In this document: positions 23,601 through 35,504 of the stretch, piece after piece
Position numbering within the stretch: position 1 is the first letter of the stretch
How the letters are laid out: each line of letters begins with the position of its first letter
NCBI GenBank assembly: GCA_026745465.1
Contig: JACYXH010000812.1
Location: 2,310,454-2,374,453 of the forward strand
DNA from: Lota lota
Taxonomy: Eukaryota > Chordata > Actinopteri > Gadiformes > Lotidae
Reading direction: 5' to 3'
DNA length: 64,000 bases
The notes under the pieces: generated by a model
Database searches by the model: none
What the model was told of the DNA's origin: nothing
What the model saw: only the letters and a program-made list of their open reading frames with translations
Translations under genes and position numbers: made by a program

Positions 23601-26600
23601 TTCTGCAATGAATGGATGTCACCAGTGTGGGACCCCACTGTGGCATTGGTCCTCTGGACAGAGTCCTGGAGACTGGCGATTTTCCTCTCAATTCCATCAC
23701 TGATTTGCACAGGGTTGCAATGCCTTTCGCACACCTTTTCCAGTCTAGTCAAACGACCGTCAACAATAGAAATGCTGTCCGCAACGGTTTGGGTGTTATC
23801 TTTGCAATGACCCAGTTCCAATGACATGAGGTTATTGAGTGAATCAAGGCTGTTCCTGAGCACTTCCATCTGGTGGTGCTGGACCACGTCCGCCCTGTGA
23901 TCTGTCCCTGTAGTGCCAGGGCCACTCTGCCCTGCAAGGCAGCACGTAGAGTTGATTCTGTAGAGCTCATGGTTGTGTGTTCTCATCGAGTCGCCCAGGC
24001 CTTTGACACTGCTGGCCAGGCCGATCACGTTGTTCTGGATGTTAATTAATCCCTTCTGGAAGACATCCATTGTATTGACACTTTTCAGGTGTCCCACTGA
24101 CTGCCTCTCTACAATATCCTCCAGGTTCCTGAGTTTGTCCGAGTTTGCGCCGACGTCCGTATGGAGAATTTCCAATTCATTCTTACAGCGACCCAAGTCT
24201 TTCAAAATGTGATCCAGACTGGCAGTTGCGGGTGATGACCTTCCAGCACCTACCGCATCATCAGAGCTGCGGCGTCCAAATGCAACAACCGGGCCCTTGG
24301 CGAGGAACTTATTGCCGTTGGTCTCCGCCTGGCTAGCGTCCACGGTGTCCCTAAACAGTCCGGAGCTGTTGCTTATCTCAACCAACATGTTGGTGAACTG
24401 GTCCTCCATAGTGTTGAGACGCTCATCCAGGAGTTGTCTGACCACTTTCGCTTCGTCTTCGATCGCAAGGCTCAGCTTTTCTTCGATGTAGAAGCAGTGT
24501 GTCTCTGCGTTTCGTTGCGTTGTGTTCAGGTGCGCCTCAAGCTCCTGGATGAGATGGCCGTACTCTTCGTCCAGTCGAGGTTCGGACAGGAAGGCCAGCT
24601 CATTGTCCATGCGGCCGTTCAAGATGACATTGGCCTCCGCCACGCGACTGATCTCTCGCCATAGCTCTTTGAGGTCGCTGTCACCCTCTTCCTGTTTGGA
24701 GTGCACGGTCTGGCGCAGATTGCGCACGGGTCCGTCCGCTGCCACCATGTCAAAGCGCAGCGCGTGGATTTCCTTCCTCAGTTCGGCTTCCTTTGTGTCT
24801 ATCAGCTTGGTGACGCTGGTCAGAGTCTGGTCCTGACCCTCTTCACACATGGCCTGCAGGCTCTGGATCTTGTCATTGCAGGAGCTCTGCTGCCTGCCCA
24901 GCTGCTCCTCCACCTTCAGATCCAGCTGCTTCTTCATCTTCTCCAGCTTGCCGTCGATGTAGGTCTGGAGAATGTCCAGATCGGGCACCGAGACGCCAAC
25001 GCCGCCGTCTATCACGCCGGGCGGCGCCTGAGTCTGGGCGGCGTCCATCAGCAGCTGGATCTGGCCCTCCTGGTTTGCCACCAGCCTTCGGAGCTCCTCC
25101 AAGTGGTCGTCTTTGCTCTTCATCGTGTGGCTCATGTCGTCCAGCCGGGCCATGATGTTCTCGATGCCTCTGTTTCCGATGGCACCCGCACCTCTGGTGG
25201 CCTGGTGACCGTCCAGCCCCACCAGGTTCTCCTCCCTGCCCGCCCCCGGCGCAACACTGTCGGGCGGCCGCAGGTTGTTGAGCAGCGTCACCAGCATCTT
25301 GTTGGTGTCCTCCTGGATGTCTGTGCGCAGGTTGTCCGTCAGCCCGCTCAGCGCCGTCTGGAGGTCGACAACCACCTGTGAGAGGCGCTTCACCTCCCCC
25401 TCCAGGTGGCGCACCTTGTCGGGTCCACCGTGTCTGGCTTCGTGGTGGCCCGTCTCTCTCCGCTCTGCCCCTGGGGTGACAGAGTACAAACGTAGGAATT
25501 AGACTGGTCTTTTGGGAAAAACAACACATGGACTGTAATGATAATAAGCAGAACTTTTTAAATGTCACAAAAGGAGAATTCAATATTATCGTTTAGCTAG
25601 GTCTTTGTGTTGGAGTGTATGTGCCCAATGAGTAGTCTGGGATTCAATTAAAAAAATAAATTAATCATAAAGACAAGGATATTCACTTTAACTTTGATGG
25701 TCCTCGGGTGGAACGTTGTTTTTTTTAATTCATCAATATATTTTGGCGATATTATGTGAAATTCCTCATTGATAATGTGATCAAATATCTTTCCAAATCA
25801 GCCAGCCCTAGTTCCTGTATGTGTTAAAAAAATGTGTGTCGCAATCAACCAACATTTCACAATGTTTTCAAATCTTACTTTGAGAGTGCCTGGTGGTGTG
25901 TCCAGGATTTGAGGCGAAGTAGGGCTGTGATCCTTGTACTGTTTGATGGTTGAGACCTGGTTTCATGTCTTTACAGTCCAGACCCTGATATCCAGGACAG
26001 CATCTCCACTCCAACTGTGTGACTCTCTTGAAGGCGATCTTGTACATTGGCCGAAATTGAGTTCTGTACCTGTCAGGAAAGTGCATATTGAAAGAGTTAG
26101 ATAGAGGAAACCAGGAACTATGTCACACATGTGTTACATGGGACAAACATGAGGGTAATCATGTGTGATCATCATTTTTCTAGGGAATCATAACTGAGGC
26201 AAACCTTACTTCAGATAAAAAAATAAAAAATAAAGCTGATGTAATTTCCCTGAAGTCAGGACTCATGTCATATGTAACATCTGGAAAGATGATTCAGTTT
26301 TAAACGAGTCAAGTTTAAAGTCAAGTCAGTCTCCAACACTGACTTGACTAATGGAAAAGATACATCAGAGAATGCAAAAAGACAGCCTCTAGTCATGTGT
26401 GTTGCAATATCTCATAATGAGTACAAAGATCTCACCCTGACACGCGCCAATGTACGTGGTGTTAATCCTTTTCCCTAATGTTATAAGTGCTAATACCACA
26501 CATTACTGTTGCTTTACAAATAACTTCACGTGTTCTCCATTCTCAGGTATTGTTAAAGGTAAATTAAACCACAGCCAGTCTCTGATTACAAGAACCACTT

Positions 26601-27616
26601 CCTGCCATTGTTGACTAGTCTCATTCCCCAAACAATCAACCATCCACTCAGCCAAAATTAATACAATTTTAAACAACATTCATATTATTACCGTGCAATC
26701 AAAACAACTGTTGTTCTCAAACCTCTAATTAAGATGCCATGAACGAAATATCTAATGTAACCAAGAAATCAAGTTGGTTAAAAGGATCAAGCGCCTTATA
26801 AAAAAAAAAAAACACACCATCCAATTACGTGTGGAATGAGTGCGTTTTATAGGATCTGGCTATGCTCCTGCATGCCAAACAATCTGGCACTAAACAAAAC
26901 GATAACTCGAACACAACTTCATTGGCTTTCGCTATTGGTCCAGGGATGCTTACGTCACTTGTTGATCGCAGTTCGGTTGATAAGCGGGACAGGGCGCAGC
27001 CACGGGCTCCTCGAAACTCTCGACTCCCCCCTGGACAGCGCAACTCACGTTTCTGGGCACGACGTACGCGCACCAATTCCTGCGAGAATAAAGAAAAAAG
27101 TCAGAGACCGTTTAGTTTGTAGTTGTACAGAACTCGCTGAAAACCCCCATCCCACTCCACTAACGGATGGACAACATAGTACCGAAACCGTTCGAGTCGT
27201 AGGACATGTTATCGTAATGTCATGTAGTATATTTCTGAATCTGAATTCCTTTATACGTGCACGATAGACAATGATTGCTCGGGTTCCGCTGTTGGATGGG
27301 TCTTATCGAATTTGTAAAGATAAACAGAGACGGATTTGGTCACGTTGACTGATAAAGTCAGTCTAAAAGTAGACACCCCATCTGTTTAGGGTGCTCAGAA
27401 AGCAAGATAGGCATTGTAATGTAACAGCTTTATAATTATAGCACATGTTTGTACACTCGAAAGCCTTTTTATTAAAACATACATTTAATGGTAGAAAATG
27501 AGGCAGAATTAGGAGGTGTGTGGGTCATGGAAATGTTGGACAACAAACCTTTTTGGAAAAAATCACTTATCTTACCTATTTCTGTGCTTGTGTTCCACTC
27601 CAGTGTATGGTGACCC
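14053..27616 (-). CDS. emilin2: EMILIN-2, elastin microfibril interface glycoprotein (9 exons, signal-peptide exon not found)
   Basis: EMILINs are secreted, multimeric extracellular-matrix glycoproteins of elastic fibres and cell-matrix contacts. Minus-strand exons 27616-27576, 27079-26954, 26069-25879, 25470-23524, 17902-17591, 16180-16133, 15647-15606, 14980-14846 and 14369-14053 join in one frame of 1,052 residues plus stop, close to human EMILIN2 (about 1,053). Order: EMI domain with seven cysteines (NWCAYVV...[12 protein letters not shown]), residues about 13-90; coiled coil, about 120-768; proline-rich region with two small Gly-X-Y remnants ([16 protein letters not shown]); C1q domain from FSAGLTQQ to the C-terminus. 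The signal peptide should lie in a short exon upstream of 27,616 that could not be placed. The tail-to-tail position with lpin2 matches the human EMILIN2-LPIN2 order. One intron has a GC donor. Confidence 0.94.
14846..14980 (-). CDS. emilin2: emilin2 exon, C1q domain N-terminal part
   Basis: Acceptor caccatgcag, donor CTCAG|gtaaa. It encodes [20 protein letters not shown] and [18 protein letters not shown], the first strands of the C1q domain. Phase 1 on both sides. Confidence 0.94.
15606..15647 (-). CDS. emilin2: emilin2 42-bp exon
   Basis: Acceptor gttcctgttgcag, donor CGCAG|gtaaa. It encodes [13 protein letters not shown], a linker before the C1q domain. Symmetric phase 1-1, so it could be skipped without a frameshift. 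Confidence 0.85.
16133..16180 (-). CDS. emilin2: emilin2 48-bp exon with GC donor
   Basis: Acceptor tgttttgcag, donor CCAG|gcaagt, a good GC-AG type donor. It encodes [15 protein letters not shown]. Symmetric phase 1-1. The phase agreement with both neighbours supports it despite low conservation. Confidence 0.8.
17591..17902 (-). CDS. emilin2: emilin2 exon, proline-rich and collagen remnant
   Basis: Acceptor ctcccccttcaag, donor CCAG|gtgtgtg. It encodes a proline-rich stretch ([20 protein letters not shown]), then GEAGPPGIQ and GFAGAPG, which correspond to the collagen-like part of EMILIN2. The donor runs straight into a GT-type repeat. Confidence 0.9.
18085..18745 (-). mobile_element. non-LTR retrotransposon fragment, internally deleted and frameshifted
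   Basis: On the minus strand, 18,717-18,412 encodes reverse-transcriptase sequence ([28 protein letters not shown]). After a frameshift it continues [20 protein letters not shown], then jumps to the element's C-terminal tail ([20 protein letters not shown], ending about 18,094). The RT catalytic core, including the YxDD region, is missing. The start is 5' truncated. It lies in the emilin2 intron between the 23,524 and 17,902 exons. The clade cannot be assigned safely from this fragment. Confidence 0.85.
20629..20663 (+). repeat. poly-C tract (about 35 bp)
   Basis: An uninterrupted C run (G on the emilin2 sense strand) in the large emilin2 intron. Confidence 0.9.
22042..22066 (+). repeat. poly-G tract (25 bp)
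   Basis: An uninterrupted G run in the emilin2 intron. Confidence 0.9.
22885..22941 (+). repeat. 34-bp tandem duplication containing poly-C
   Basis: The sequence cggccatatgtgggagagta followed by tcc occurs at 22,885 and again at 22,919, separated by a run of C that belongs to the unit. The two copies are identical outside the C run. Confidence 0.95.
23524..25470 (-). CDS. emilin2: emilin2 large coiled-coil exon
   Basis: Acceptor gtcaccccag, donor CCAG|gtgag. The 1,947-bp exon encodes nearly 650 residues of mostly heptad-repeat sequence ([38 protein letters not shown]), with one cysteine-bearing break ([12 protein letters not shown]). It drives EMILIN trimerisation. A single giant central exon is typical of EMILIN and multimerin genes. 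Confidence 0.96.
25879..26069 (-). CDS. emilin2: emilin2 exon, EMI domain second half
   Basis: Acceptor tttcctgacag, donor CAAA|gtaag. It encodes [20 protein letters not shown] and [12 protein letters not shown], the end of the EMI domain with its last three cysteines, then a linker. Confidence 0.95.
26954..27079 (-). CDS. emilin2: emilin2 exon, EMI domain first half
   Basis: Acceptor ttattctcgcag, donor TGAC|gtaag. It encodes [20 protein letters not shown] and [15 protein letters not shown], with four of the seven EMI cysteines. It is notably GC- and CpG-rich compared with its introns. Confidence 0.95.
27576..27616 (-). CDS. emilin2: emilin2 41-bp exon before the EMI domain
   Basis: Acceptor gacttgtttcag, donor AATAG|gtaaga. 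It encodes [13 protein letters not shown] and leaves AG, giving R-NWCAY at the join. The phase and the basic-residue run just before NWC fit EMILIN proteins. It is too short to stand alone, so confidence rests on splice sites and context. Confidence 0.75.
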
Positions 27617-29032
27617 CTGAAACAAGTCATAAGGAGTCCCATATGTAAAATGAAACTTGAGAAAAAAAGTTACAATGGTCCATTTCCAGTCCATGTCTCC
27701 TGGTGGGTAATTCCTTTAACAGTCTACAAATAAATAAATCATACAAATAAAGCTATGTCGACATCGTGTACGACGAAGTAAACTAGAAGGGAAAGTCACT
27801 GCGCCCTAGACCGTTCAAATCTCAACTTCGACCAAGTCTTGACTCAACTCTGCAACTCTCTTGTAATGACGTTAGGGGCCTACGCCCTCCTCTCCAGAAC
27901 TTGGACCAAAAAAAATAAAAAAAATAAACACATCGAAAGCTTCTGAGTGTGATAACTCAATGTATTCTTTGGCTAAACTAATACACGGTAAGTCGTCAGT
28001 GTGCAGCCTAAATTCAGAATGTGTCGCTTTAATTAGTCGAACAAAGCGTAGGGATAATTGCGCAAGTGAATTAGAGGAAGATTGGATTTGCTGTTGAAAA
28101 TGCATCCTAGTGTGGAACTTGATGACTTCTCGGCACTTCACACCCAGTTGATTTATCGAAGCGACATGTATATTAAGCACAAGCTAACGTGCGTGGGTGT
28201 GTTTGTGTGCATGCGTTTGTGTGTGTGTGCACGCGCCGCCAACGCACGCGTGCGTGCGCATAATTCAGCCTGTGAGACGGGGTCATACCCAGCATTAATT
28301 AAAAAGGGGAGCCTGAGTCTAGGCTACTTTATCTACACTAATTCGTCGGTGTATGAGCTTGCAGAGGTCACCCCACGCAACTTCTAGAATTCTCCGGCCC
28401 CAGGCCAACTCAATTTCTAAGCTAATTTGAACAATTTATGAAACAATGTATCATTGTGTACGTGCATGCGACAAACAATGCATTAGCCATTAGCCAACAG
28501 TTCCATTTCACATAATTTGAAACAGACATCGTCTTCGTGAGAAATATCGAATGAAATAGCGAATGCGTCCCATAAACAGTTCATAGCTCTATGTCCTAGA
28601 AGTAGGATACCAAACCATGCTCCAAAGGACACCACTAACCAATTTCTGCAATATGGAGATGCTTCTAAATTGTGTGCATGGCTTATCACATTAAAACACT
28701 TGGCGGCCATCATGTTCAGTTAATCTACAAACTTGTAAAAGTCCATTTGTTAATGCAACACAGTTTCATGCTTATTGGTGAAATGGGCTACTTTAGATTT
28801 GAGTTAGAAAAGGTAATCTTCAATTCAAATCCATTGTAAGACATTTGCAACCCCCTTTGCTATCTTCACCACATTAGGTACACATTTTCTACAGAGGAGC
28901 ATATGACCATCCTTAACCCAGTGCCTTAATTGGGCTACAATATGATTGTACGTGTGTATGTATGTATGTTAACTAATATTAGCCAATCACAAACCCTTTT
29001 ATAGCCCCACCCTCCTATTGCCATTATAGCCG

Positions 29033-29033
<1 letters not shown>
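27617..29033. other. region upstream of the first located emilin2 exon
   Basis: The emilin2 signal-peptide exon and promoter should lie here or further right, but no ATG followed by a hydrophobic stretch and a good donor was found on the minus strand. No other coding sequence was recognised. Confidence 0.5.
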
Positions 29034-29125
<92 letters not shown>

Positions 29126-29148
29126 ACACACCCACACACCCACACACC
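29034..29148 (+). repeat. (CA)n microsatellite with CACC ending
   Basis: About 115 bp, grading into CCCACACA variants at the right end. Confidence 0.97.
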
Positions 29149-29278
29149 TGTAAGGTCTCTCAACAGAGGACAACAACAAACACTGAAGAACCTCAAGGAA
29201 ATGAATTCATTATAGGAGCTAATCAGTCATTTTTGGTACCCTCTTTAAACCTCATTAAATCTAGAGAAGTGGTATACT

Positions 29279-29310
<32 letters not shown>
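29279..29310 (+). repeat. poly-G tract (32 bp)
   Basis: An uninterrupted G run in non-coding DNA. Confidence 0.9.
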
Positions 29311-29311
<1 letters not shown>

Positions 29312-30147
29312 CTTGAAGGGCTTCACTGTGTTCTGTTGGCGTTTGTTGTTTGTAACATTAATTGATTGGCAGTACAAAGATGTGAGCTTTGTGAAAATCT
29401 GAGATGCAAGATGTGCTGTTGGAGGTTGATATGGCTTATGTTCCTGTAGAGTCATGACTGTTTAAACTCTAAGATAAATAGGGTTTGAAGGGCCCATGTT
29501 TTTGCTGACTTATTATTGTATTGTAGCCTATTTGTAGGCCTAACTCCTAACTCCCTAAACTTAAACCATCTTTCTAGTTAAGTATTATGTTGATAGTTAA
29601 TGATCCTCCTTCTAATGATCTTCATCGGTTATCTATCCAGTAGAGGGCAGCAGAGCAGCAGAGTAAACCAAAAGGCTCGAGGTTCACTCTCGGCATTTTC
29701 ATTCTGTTTTCAAGAGGGTTTTTTTTCTTCCATTTTTCAGTCAGTGTGAAGCGACTTCTCAACACCTGCCACTCCCTCTATTCATATAACTTATCTTCAT
29801 TCATTGCACTAACACCTTTAATAGTAGGTCTACATTTACATGTCAACCTTTTCCATTATGAAGTTTCATCTGGGTCTTATTTCTGTGGTCTCCCCTTGTC
29901 ATGTAGTGTTTATTTTCTCACCATAGCTATAAATAATTATGACACTCTATATATTTATATATATATAACACAAATCCATAATATTTTATTATTATTATTA
30001 TACATTAATTTTTAACCTGAATCATGATGTCCTTTGCTCTGTCCAGACCACTAACTGCAACCTTTCTGTTTATCAGGAAACGTTGGCATTGTAGTTTCAG
30101 CCAGGGTGAACACTGTGTCCTCACCAAGATGAGCACCGAAATTAAAG

Positions 30148-30330
30148 CTCAAGTCAATTGTATTCGTATAGCCCTTAATCACCGTGACAGTCTCAAAGGG
30201 CTTCAAAGGCCAACATTATACAACCCCCCCCTCTACCCCTCTGAAGAGCTGAAAGGAAAAACGTCCTTCGTTATCAAAACTGAAACTTTGATAAGGAACA
30301 CAGGAAGAGGTCCCTCCTTCCAGGGTAAGC
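30148..30330 (+). mobile_element. teleost interspersed repeat fragment
   Basis: Contains aagtcaattgtattcgtata, then gcccttaatcac...tctcaaagggcttca and gaaaggaaaaacg...aggaagaggtccctccttccag. I recognise this order of motifs as a common dispersed fish repeat. Family unnamed, boundaries approximate. Confidence 0.55.
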
Positions 30331-30332
30331 GT

Positions 30333-30597
30333 GCAATGACCGCTGTAGTACTGGAGTGTAGTGTTCTAGTGTAGATGTAGTGTGGACGAGTGTAGTGTAG
30401 TGTATAGATCCTGTAGGTGTAGTGAAGTGTCGTTTTTACAGTTCAGGTTCCACAATTTGTCTTGCAGAGCTTTGAATGCAGTTTATTTCCATGGCAACCT
30501 CTAACCCTGGTCCCTAAGCCTTCAAGGCATTCAACGTGATATGAACAAAAGTTATAAAATACAAGTCTACAATGAATTGATGAATTAATCACAGTGT
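30333..30597 (+). repeat. dispersed direct repeat, copy 1
   Basis: Begins ctgtagtactggagtgtagt and ends aattgatgaattaatcacag; very similar to 32,783-33,039. Ends at a poly-G run, which the second copy lacks. Confidence 0.9.

Positions 30598-30627
<30 letters not shown>
30598..30627 (+). repeat. poly-G tract (30 bp)
   Basis: An uninterrupted G run at the right edge of direct repeat copy 1. Confidence 0.9.
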
Positions 30628-30628
<1 letters not shown>

Positions 30629-30854
30629 GCGGCTAGTTCACAGCAACACACTAAAAACGACCAGTATGCATAATACTCTGTTATGGCTGTAACCCAGGGT
30701 CAAATTTACTCAAAAGATTAATACATAAAATGCCACATGACAGCACATCCCATCTGTGTAAGTGACTGCAGCATGTCTATTCTCCTGACTTTGGGTGATG
30801 TAAGGTAAACATATAGTTCTTAGAAGCCTCTTGTAAATGATTGGATGAATTGAG

Positions 30855-30857
<3 letters not shown>

Positions 30858-30926
<69 letters not shown>
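30858..30926 (+). repeat. (TA)n microsatellite
   Basis: About 34 AT units. Confidence 0.97.
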
Positions 30927-30929
<3 letters not shown>

Positions 30930-31495
30930 TAAGTTTCTGGATATATACACATGCAAGGTGTACAGCAGCATGTAGTGCCTTTAATCAGGACCTGCATGGG
31001 GTTTGGACCAGACCCCTGACTCCCATCTTCTGCCGGATTCATTATAGCGTATTTGCACGCCCCGTGGCCTGTGAACAGGTGACCTTGATCATTACTGAGA
31101 ATTGATCTCCAGATGCCACTGGCTGCGGTTCCAACATGTGACTGAAACACAAAGCCCCTCCTGAGGATGACTATGCTGCCCGTAGTGAGGAAGAGTAAGG
31201 TCCTAGGGCTGCTTTGCCTCGCCCCTCTTTGATTAGAAAGAAGAAAGAAAAAAAGATGGTGAATATGCTCAGCAAAAGTGGGTGGGGCCTCTGTCTGTGT
31301 GTAGTATATGGGTGGACGAGTGAGGCACCTGCAGCTGAACCTGTTCGAGTCACTGCAAGACCCCTTCAGCTCCGCGGTGCTGGGGGAAAAACACACACAT
31401 CGCAATTACTCATCGAGATACATAGATCTAGGCTGTGTTTGTGTGTGTGTGCGCATGGATGAGTGTATGTGGGTGGGTGGGTGGGTGGGTGTGTT

Positions 31496-31644
<149 letters not shown>

Positions 31645-32464
31645 GAGGGTGTGATACTTTGTATGTTGTACCAGTAGGATTTTCACTGTTGAAACTCCAA
31701 GCATTACTGTTTGGACAGGGATTTTAAAGCAGCTGTTGATAGACACCAGACTCTCCCCTTGTAATCTCCACATAGCTGCTCATATATATAATAAAGATAA
31801 TATGTGTGTAAATAGTTGATAAAAAAAAGGTATGTCAGAACCAGACCCTATAGTCTTGACAAGATAGCAATGGTGGAACAATTGATTGGTTGCCAATAAA
31901 AGAAATATATATCTATTTCAGAAAGTATATTTAAACAATTTATTTATATTTCTTCTTTGCCACACTTTCAGATATCTACAAAGGTGAATGAGGATATAAG
32001 ATTGAATGAGTGACATAGAAACAAAGTAAACCCAGTTATTTATCCTACTCGATCTTGTTGACCACCATATATTGCTGACAGGTGTTTAGAAATACAGATT
32101 GAATTCTCCAAGATAAAGTGAAACACAATAGGACCTCAGTCACTGAGTGCCAGTCAAGGTTGTTTGTGTCGTTTTTCTGTTGTCATCATCTGTGTGCATG
32201 CGTCTGTGTGCATTAGTCATTGTGTGTGATACCAGACAAAGAACCTTTTTGTTGTTGGATAAATGAACTAATGAAACTAAAAACCTCAGTTTGAAAGTAA
32301 CAAAGGGAAGTGTGTGGGAGTGTGTGTGTGTGTGTGGGTTGGTGTGATAGTGTGGGAGAGGGATGAAAAAGAGGGTGATGGAGTTGTTGACTTGATTGTG
32401 TTTCAGTCTGATTCATTGTTCACTGGCCTCGACTTTCTCTCAACAATCTGATGATAAGTTGTAG

Positions 32465-32880
32465 GTGTAACGTAGTGTAGTGAAGTAGAGTGTAGAGTGC
32501 AGTGTAGTAGAGTGCAGTGTAGTAGAGTGTTATATAGTGTAGTGTAAGTGGACTGTAGTGTTCTAGTGTGGCTGCCATGTAGAGTAGCAGTATTGCAGTG
32601 TAGTCTAGTGTAGGTCTAGCGTAGTAAACTGTAGTACTGGACTGTAGTGTTCTAGTGTGGCTGTAGTGTAGAGTAGTAGTATTGCAGTGTAATCTAGTGT
32701 AGTAAACTGTAGTCCTGGACTGTGGTGTTCTAGTGTGGCTGTAGTGTAGAGTAGTAGTATTGCAGTGTAGTCTAGTGCAGTCAACTGTAGTACTGGAGTG
32801 TAGTGTTCAAGTGTAGATGTAGTGTGGGCGAGTGTAGTGTAGTGTAGAGATCCTGTAGGTGTAGTGGAGTGTAGTTTTTA
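32465..32880 (+). repeat. TGTAG-rich minisatellite
   Basis: Imperfect repeats of gtagtgtagagtagtagtat, tgcagtgtagtctagtgtag and related strings, with a higher-order unit of about 110 bp seen three times. It leads directly into direct repeat copy 2. Confidence 0.9.
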
Positions 32881-33039
32881 CAGTTCAGGTTCCACAATTA
32901 GTCTTGCAGAGCTTTGCATGCAGTTGATGTACACGGCAACCTCTAACCCTGGTCCCTAACCCTTCAAGGCATTCAACGTGATATGAACAAAAGTTATAAA
33001 ATACAATTCTACAATGAATTGATGAATTAATCACAGTGT
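32783..33039 (+). repeat. dispersed direct repeat, copy 2
   Basis: Matches 30,333-30,597 with scattered substitutions (for example cacaattagtcttgcagagc against cacaatttgtcttgcagagc). Confidence 0.9.
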
Positions 33040-33909
33040 TCAGATTCATCCGAACAGTGCAATGGACCAAGCAATCAGGGTCATAAAGGTCAAGCATCAG
33101 CCACTGTAGTGTTTTGTTTCAGCCAGTTCTTATGTTCCTATGAAGGGGTAGCATAGCGTTATACACATGATGATTCAATAAACTGAAGCTAGCTATGATG
33201 CTAGGTGACTGGCAGTTCTTGCTAACACCTGCTTATTCCTGCATAACTCGTGCTAGCTACTAGCCGCAGGTACGAGTTCTGTCGGCAGGACCACAGAATT
33301 CAGGTCAGGTCACGTTGGCCAAATTCTATTTGATGCGTACATTTGTGTCGAGGTAAATAATAAACTGCGACGGGTGGGATAGGGTTTGGCCAAACATATA
33401 ACTTTTGCATCCATTACAACCGGCATCCACTGCATATCTCCTGGAATGCTTGATCTCAATATTGTAGGAGCAACATGGGGAATTGGAGCTGAAATTCAAT
33501 TTACCTATGACAAATTCTCCATGCACTTCCGTAATGGGTATATAAAGTATTTTACGGGAGTGGGAGTGGGAGTGGTTATTATCCATGTAGCACTCCTTAT
33601 TACCCTAACATAGCCATTAGCATTTTGTGCGTGCCATTAGCAGTGTATGCCCACCAGCGAGTGTGTCACCCCGGGAAAACGATCCCACAAGCTTTGACAT
33701 CGTTTGGCGAGAGCTGGCCGTTCTGTTAAACCGGGTGACTCACTGCAGTGCAATTGGGCCGATGGCGTTGATTCTTTCACTAAACGTTGGCCCATTGAAG
33801 GAAAGGAAAGGGGGAAAAAATGAGGTTTTTCAGTTTGATGCAATTTATTTTGCTTCATACACGTTTACCATAGCTGCAATTCTGCCCTTTTTACATAGTG
33901 GAATATTTT

Positions 33910-34027
33910 GGTAAAAACTTTACAATAACGTTTACTCATAAGTAATTTATAAGCCTTTAATTATTGATTAACTAATCATTAAAAAACATTAATATACATT
34001 TGTCGATTATTAATAAGTGCTATGTTA
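33910..34027 (+). repeat. possible interspersed repeat fragment
   Basis: The segment gtaaaaactttacaataacg...ttataagcctttaattattg...aataagtgctatg resembles the end of an abundant fish repeat that starts with ACTTTACAATAAGG. Weakly supported. Confidence 0.35.
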
Positions 34028-34128
34028 AAGGGCCCCTATTTTACCACCTGTAAAATTATGGCTGGCTGATATGGGTGGGCTTGCATTGGCTATTCACCAT
34101 CACACCTGGCAGTAAAATAGTGGCCCAC
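34028..34128. mobile_element. MITE-like element with terminal inverted repeats
   Basis: The left end gggcccctattttaccacct is matched by the reverse complement of the right end (cctggcagtaaaatagtggc plus cc) at about 16 of 19 positions, about 100 bp apart. No coding capacity. Confidence 0.6.
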
Positions 34129-34154
34129 TAACATCATCTACAAATGCTTATTAA

Positions 34155-34480
34155 AGGTGAGTGTGTAGAATTTAGTGGCATATAGTGGAATGGACTTGGC
34201 AGAAAGGATTATAATATTCATAATATTGTTGAGTTTTCGTTACCTTAGAATGAGCCCTTTATATTTACATAGTGAGCCTCTTTCATGGAAAGAGTTGCAC
34301 CACCATGTTTCTACAGTAGCCTAGAATGGACAAACAACTCTAGGGAGAGCGCGTTACATTGTTTGTTTTGGGCCAAGAGTTGTATGAAGGAGGGGTGCTT
34401 GTTGTCCCCATGGCTACGACATATCTCTGTATTTAGTACCACCGTTGTTTAGGAGCATTATAATGAGCCTTGTTGTATAT
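34155..34480 (+). mobile_element. teleost interspersed repeat, decayed
   Basis: Contains gagtgtgtagaatttagtgg, ttcgttaccttagaatgagc and tttctacagtagcc...gaatggacaaac in order. I recognise this as a repeat common in ray-finned fish genomes. Family name not certain. Confidence 0.55.
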
Positions 34481-34982
34481 GAAATGCGCCACACATCGTA
34501 GCATTATCCTGACAGCTCAGCCATCAAAATCAACCGCTGGCCAGACGGAGCGCCACACTTGTTATTAATATTAATAACACGTTTTGTTCATTGGAAATGC
34601 TGAGTTGTATTATATTTCCTTATTTTTAGTAGACACAGTGGCATTTTCTAACCCAGAACATTGTCTATTGTTGGCGGGAAAAAATGAATGTCTTTACTTG
34701 TATTCTGATCTATTTTTCTATTGAAGTACAGTTATAAATTATGCAATTGTTGCTTTATTAGTATAAAATCTATTAGTTGTATTGTGCGTTGTATTCAACT
34801 TGTGTTTCTTATATATTATATATGTGTATATATGTGTGTATATATGTGTGTGTATGTATATATATATATGTATATATTCTATATAGCCTATATAGTTAAA
34901 TGCCAAGTAATAAAATATCCTATGGACAGAGCTTAGTTATAGCGTCATATAGTTGGACATAAGTGTAACCTCCAACATAGGC

Positions 34983-35065
34983 GTGGGCACGGTGGCGGAA
35001 GGTAGCGAGGCCATCACTTAAAACTAGAGGTCCCTCGTTCGATTCCCTTTATAGGGAGATTTGTT
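34983..35065 (+). mobile_element. tRNA-like SINE head
   Basis: The sequence ggtggcggaaggtagcgagg is followed 30 bp later by ctcgttcgattccc, a good match to the polymerase III B box GGTTCGATTCC. The spacing fits a tRNA-derived SINE promoter. The body and tail are not delimited. Confidence 0.5.
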
Positions 35066-35269
35066 TTTGCTATTATAGTCCAACTTATTGATACAATCGG
35101 CCTCTTTCGTTTTAACATTTTACTATGATTTAGTACGATAGTATGATAATTATAGGACGTAATGACGGGCTGCCACGGCCGGCTGGTGTAAGCTTGCTGT
35201 GGCTGCTGGCTGTGGCTGGCTTTTGGTGTTTTCTCGTGAAACCCTGAAACATGCATGCATGCATGCACT

Positions 35270-35273
<4 letters not shown>

Positions 35274-35323
<50 letters not shown>
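35274..35323 (+). repeat. (CA)n microsatellite
   Basis: About 24 units, preceded by (GCAT)n and followed by atacaggtatatagtgttta then cgaggac. Confidence 0.95.
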
Positions 35324-35327
<4 letters not shown>

Positions 35328-35504
35328 GGTATATAGTGTTTACGAGGACAGACCAGCAGAATCATGGTTTACGGGGACACCCCTTTCCCAATGTCCTATC
35401 AATGAAATAAATACATCAAAAAATCTGATTTGATCTCAATAAGATACATCTCACTTCAAAATGCATTATTATTGATGGGATCATGATCAAATGACACACC
35501 TGAC

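Noticed and set aside
24701..25381. 226-residue plus-strand frame opposite emilin2
   Set aside because: Antisense shadow of the large coiled-coil exon. The sense frame has clear EMILIN features and splice sites.
33326..33613. Overlapping frames on both strands, the plus one ending in a hydrophobic stretch
   Set aside because: No family recognised, no splice signals in the right place, and both strands open by chance; could be a repeat remnant.
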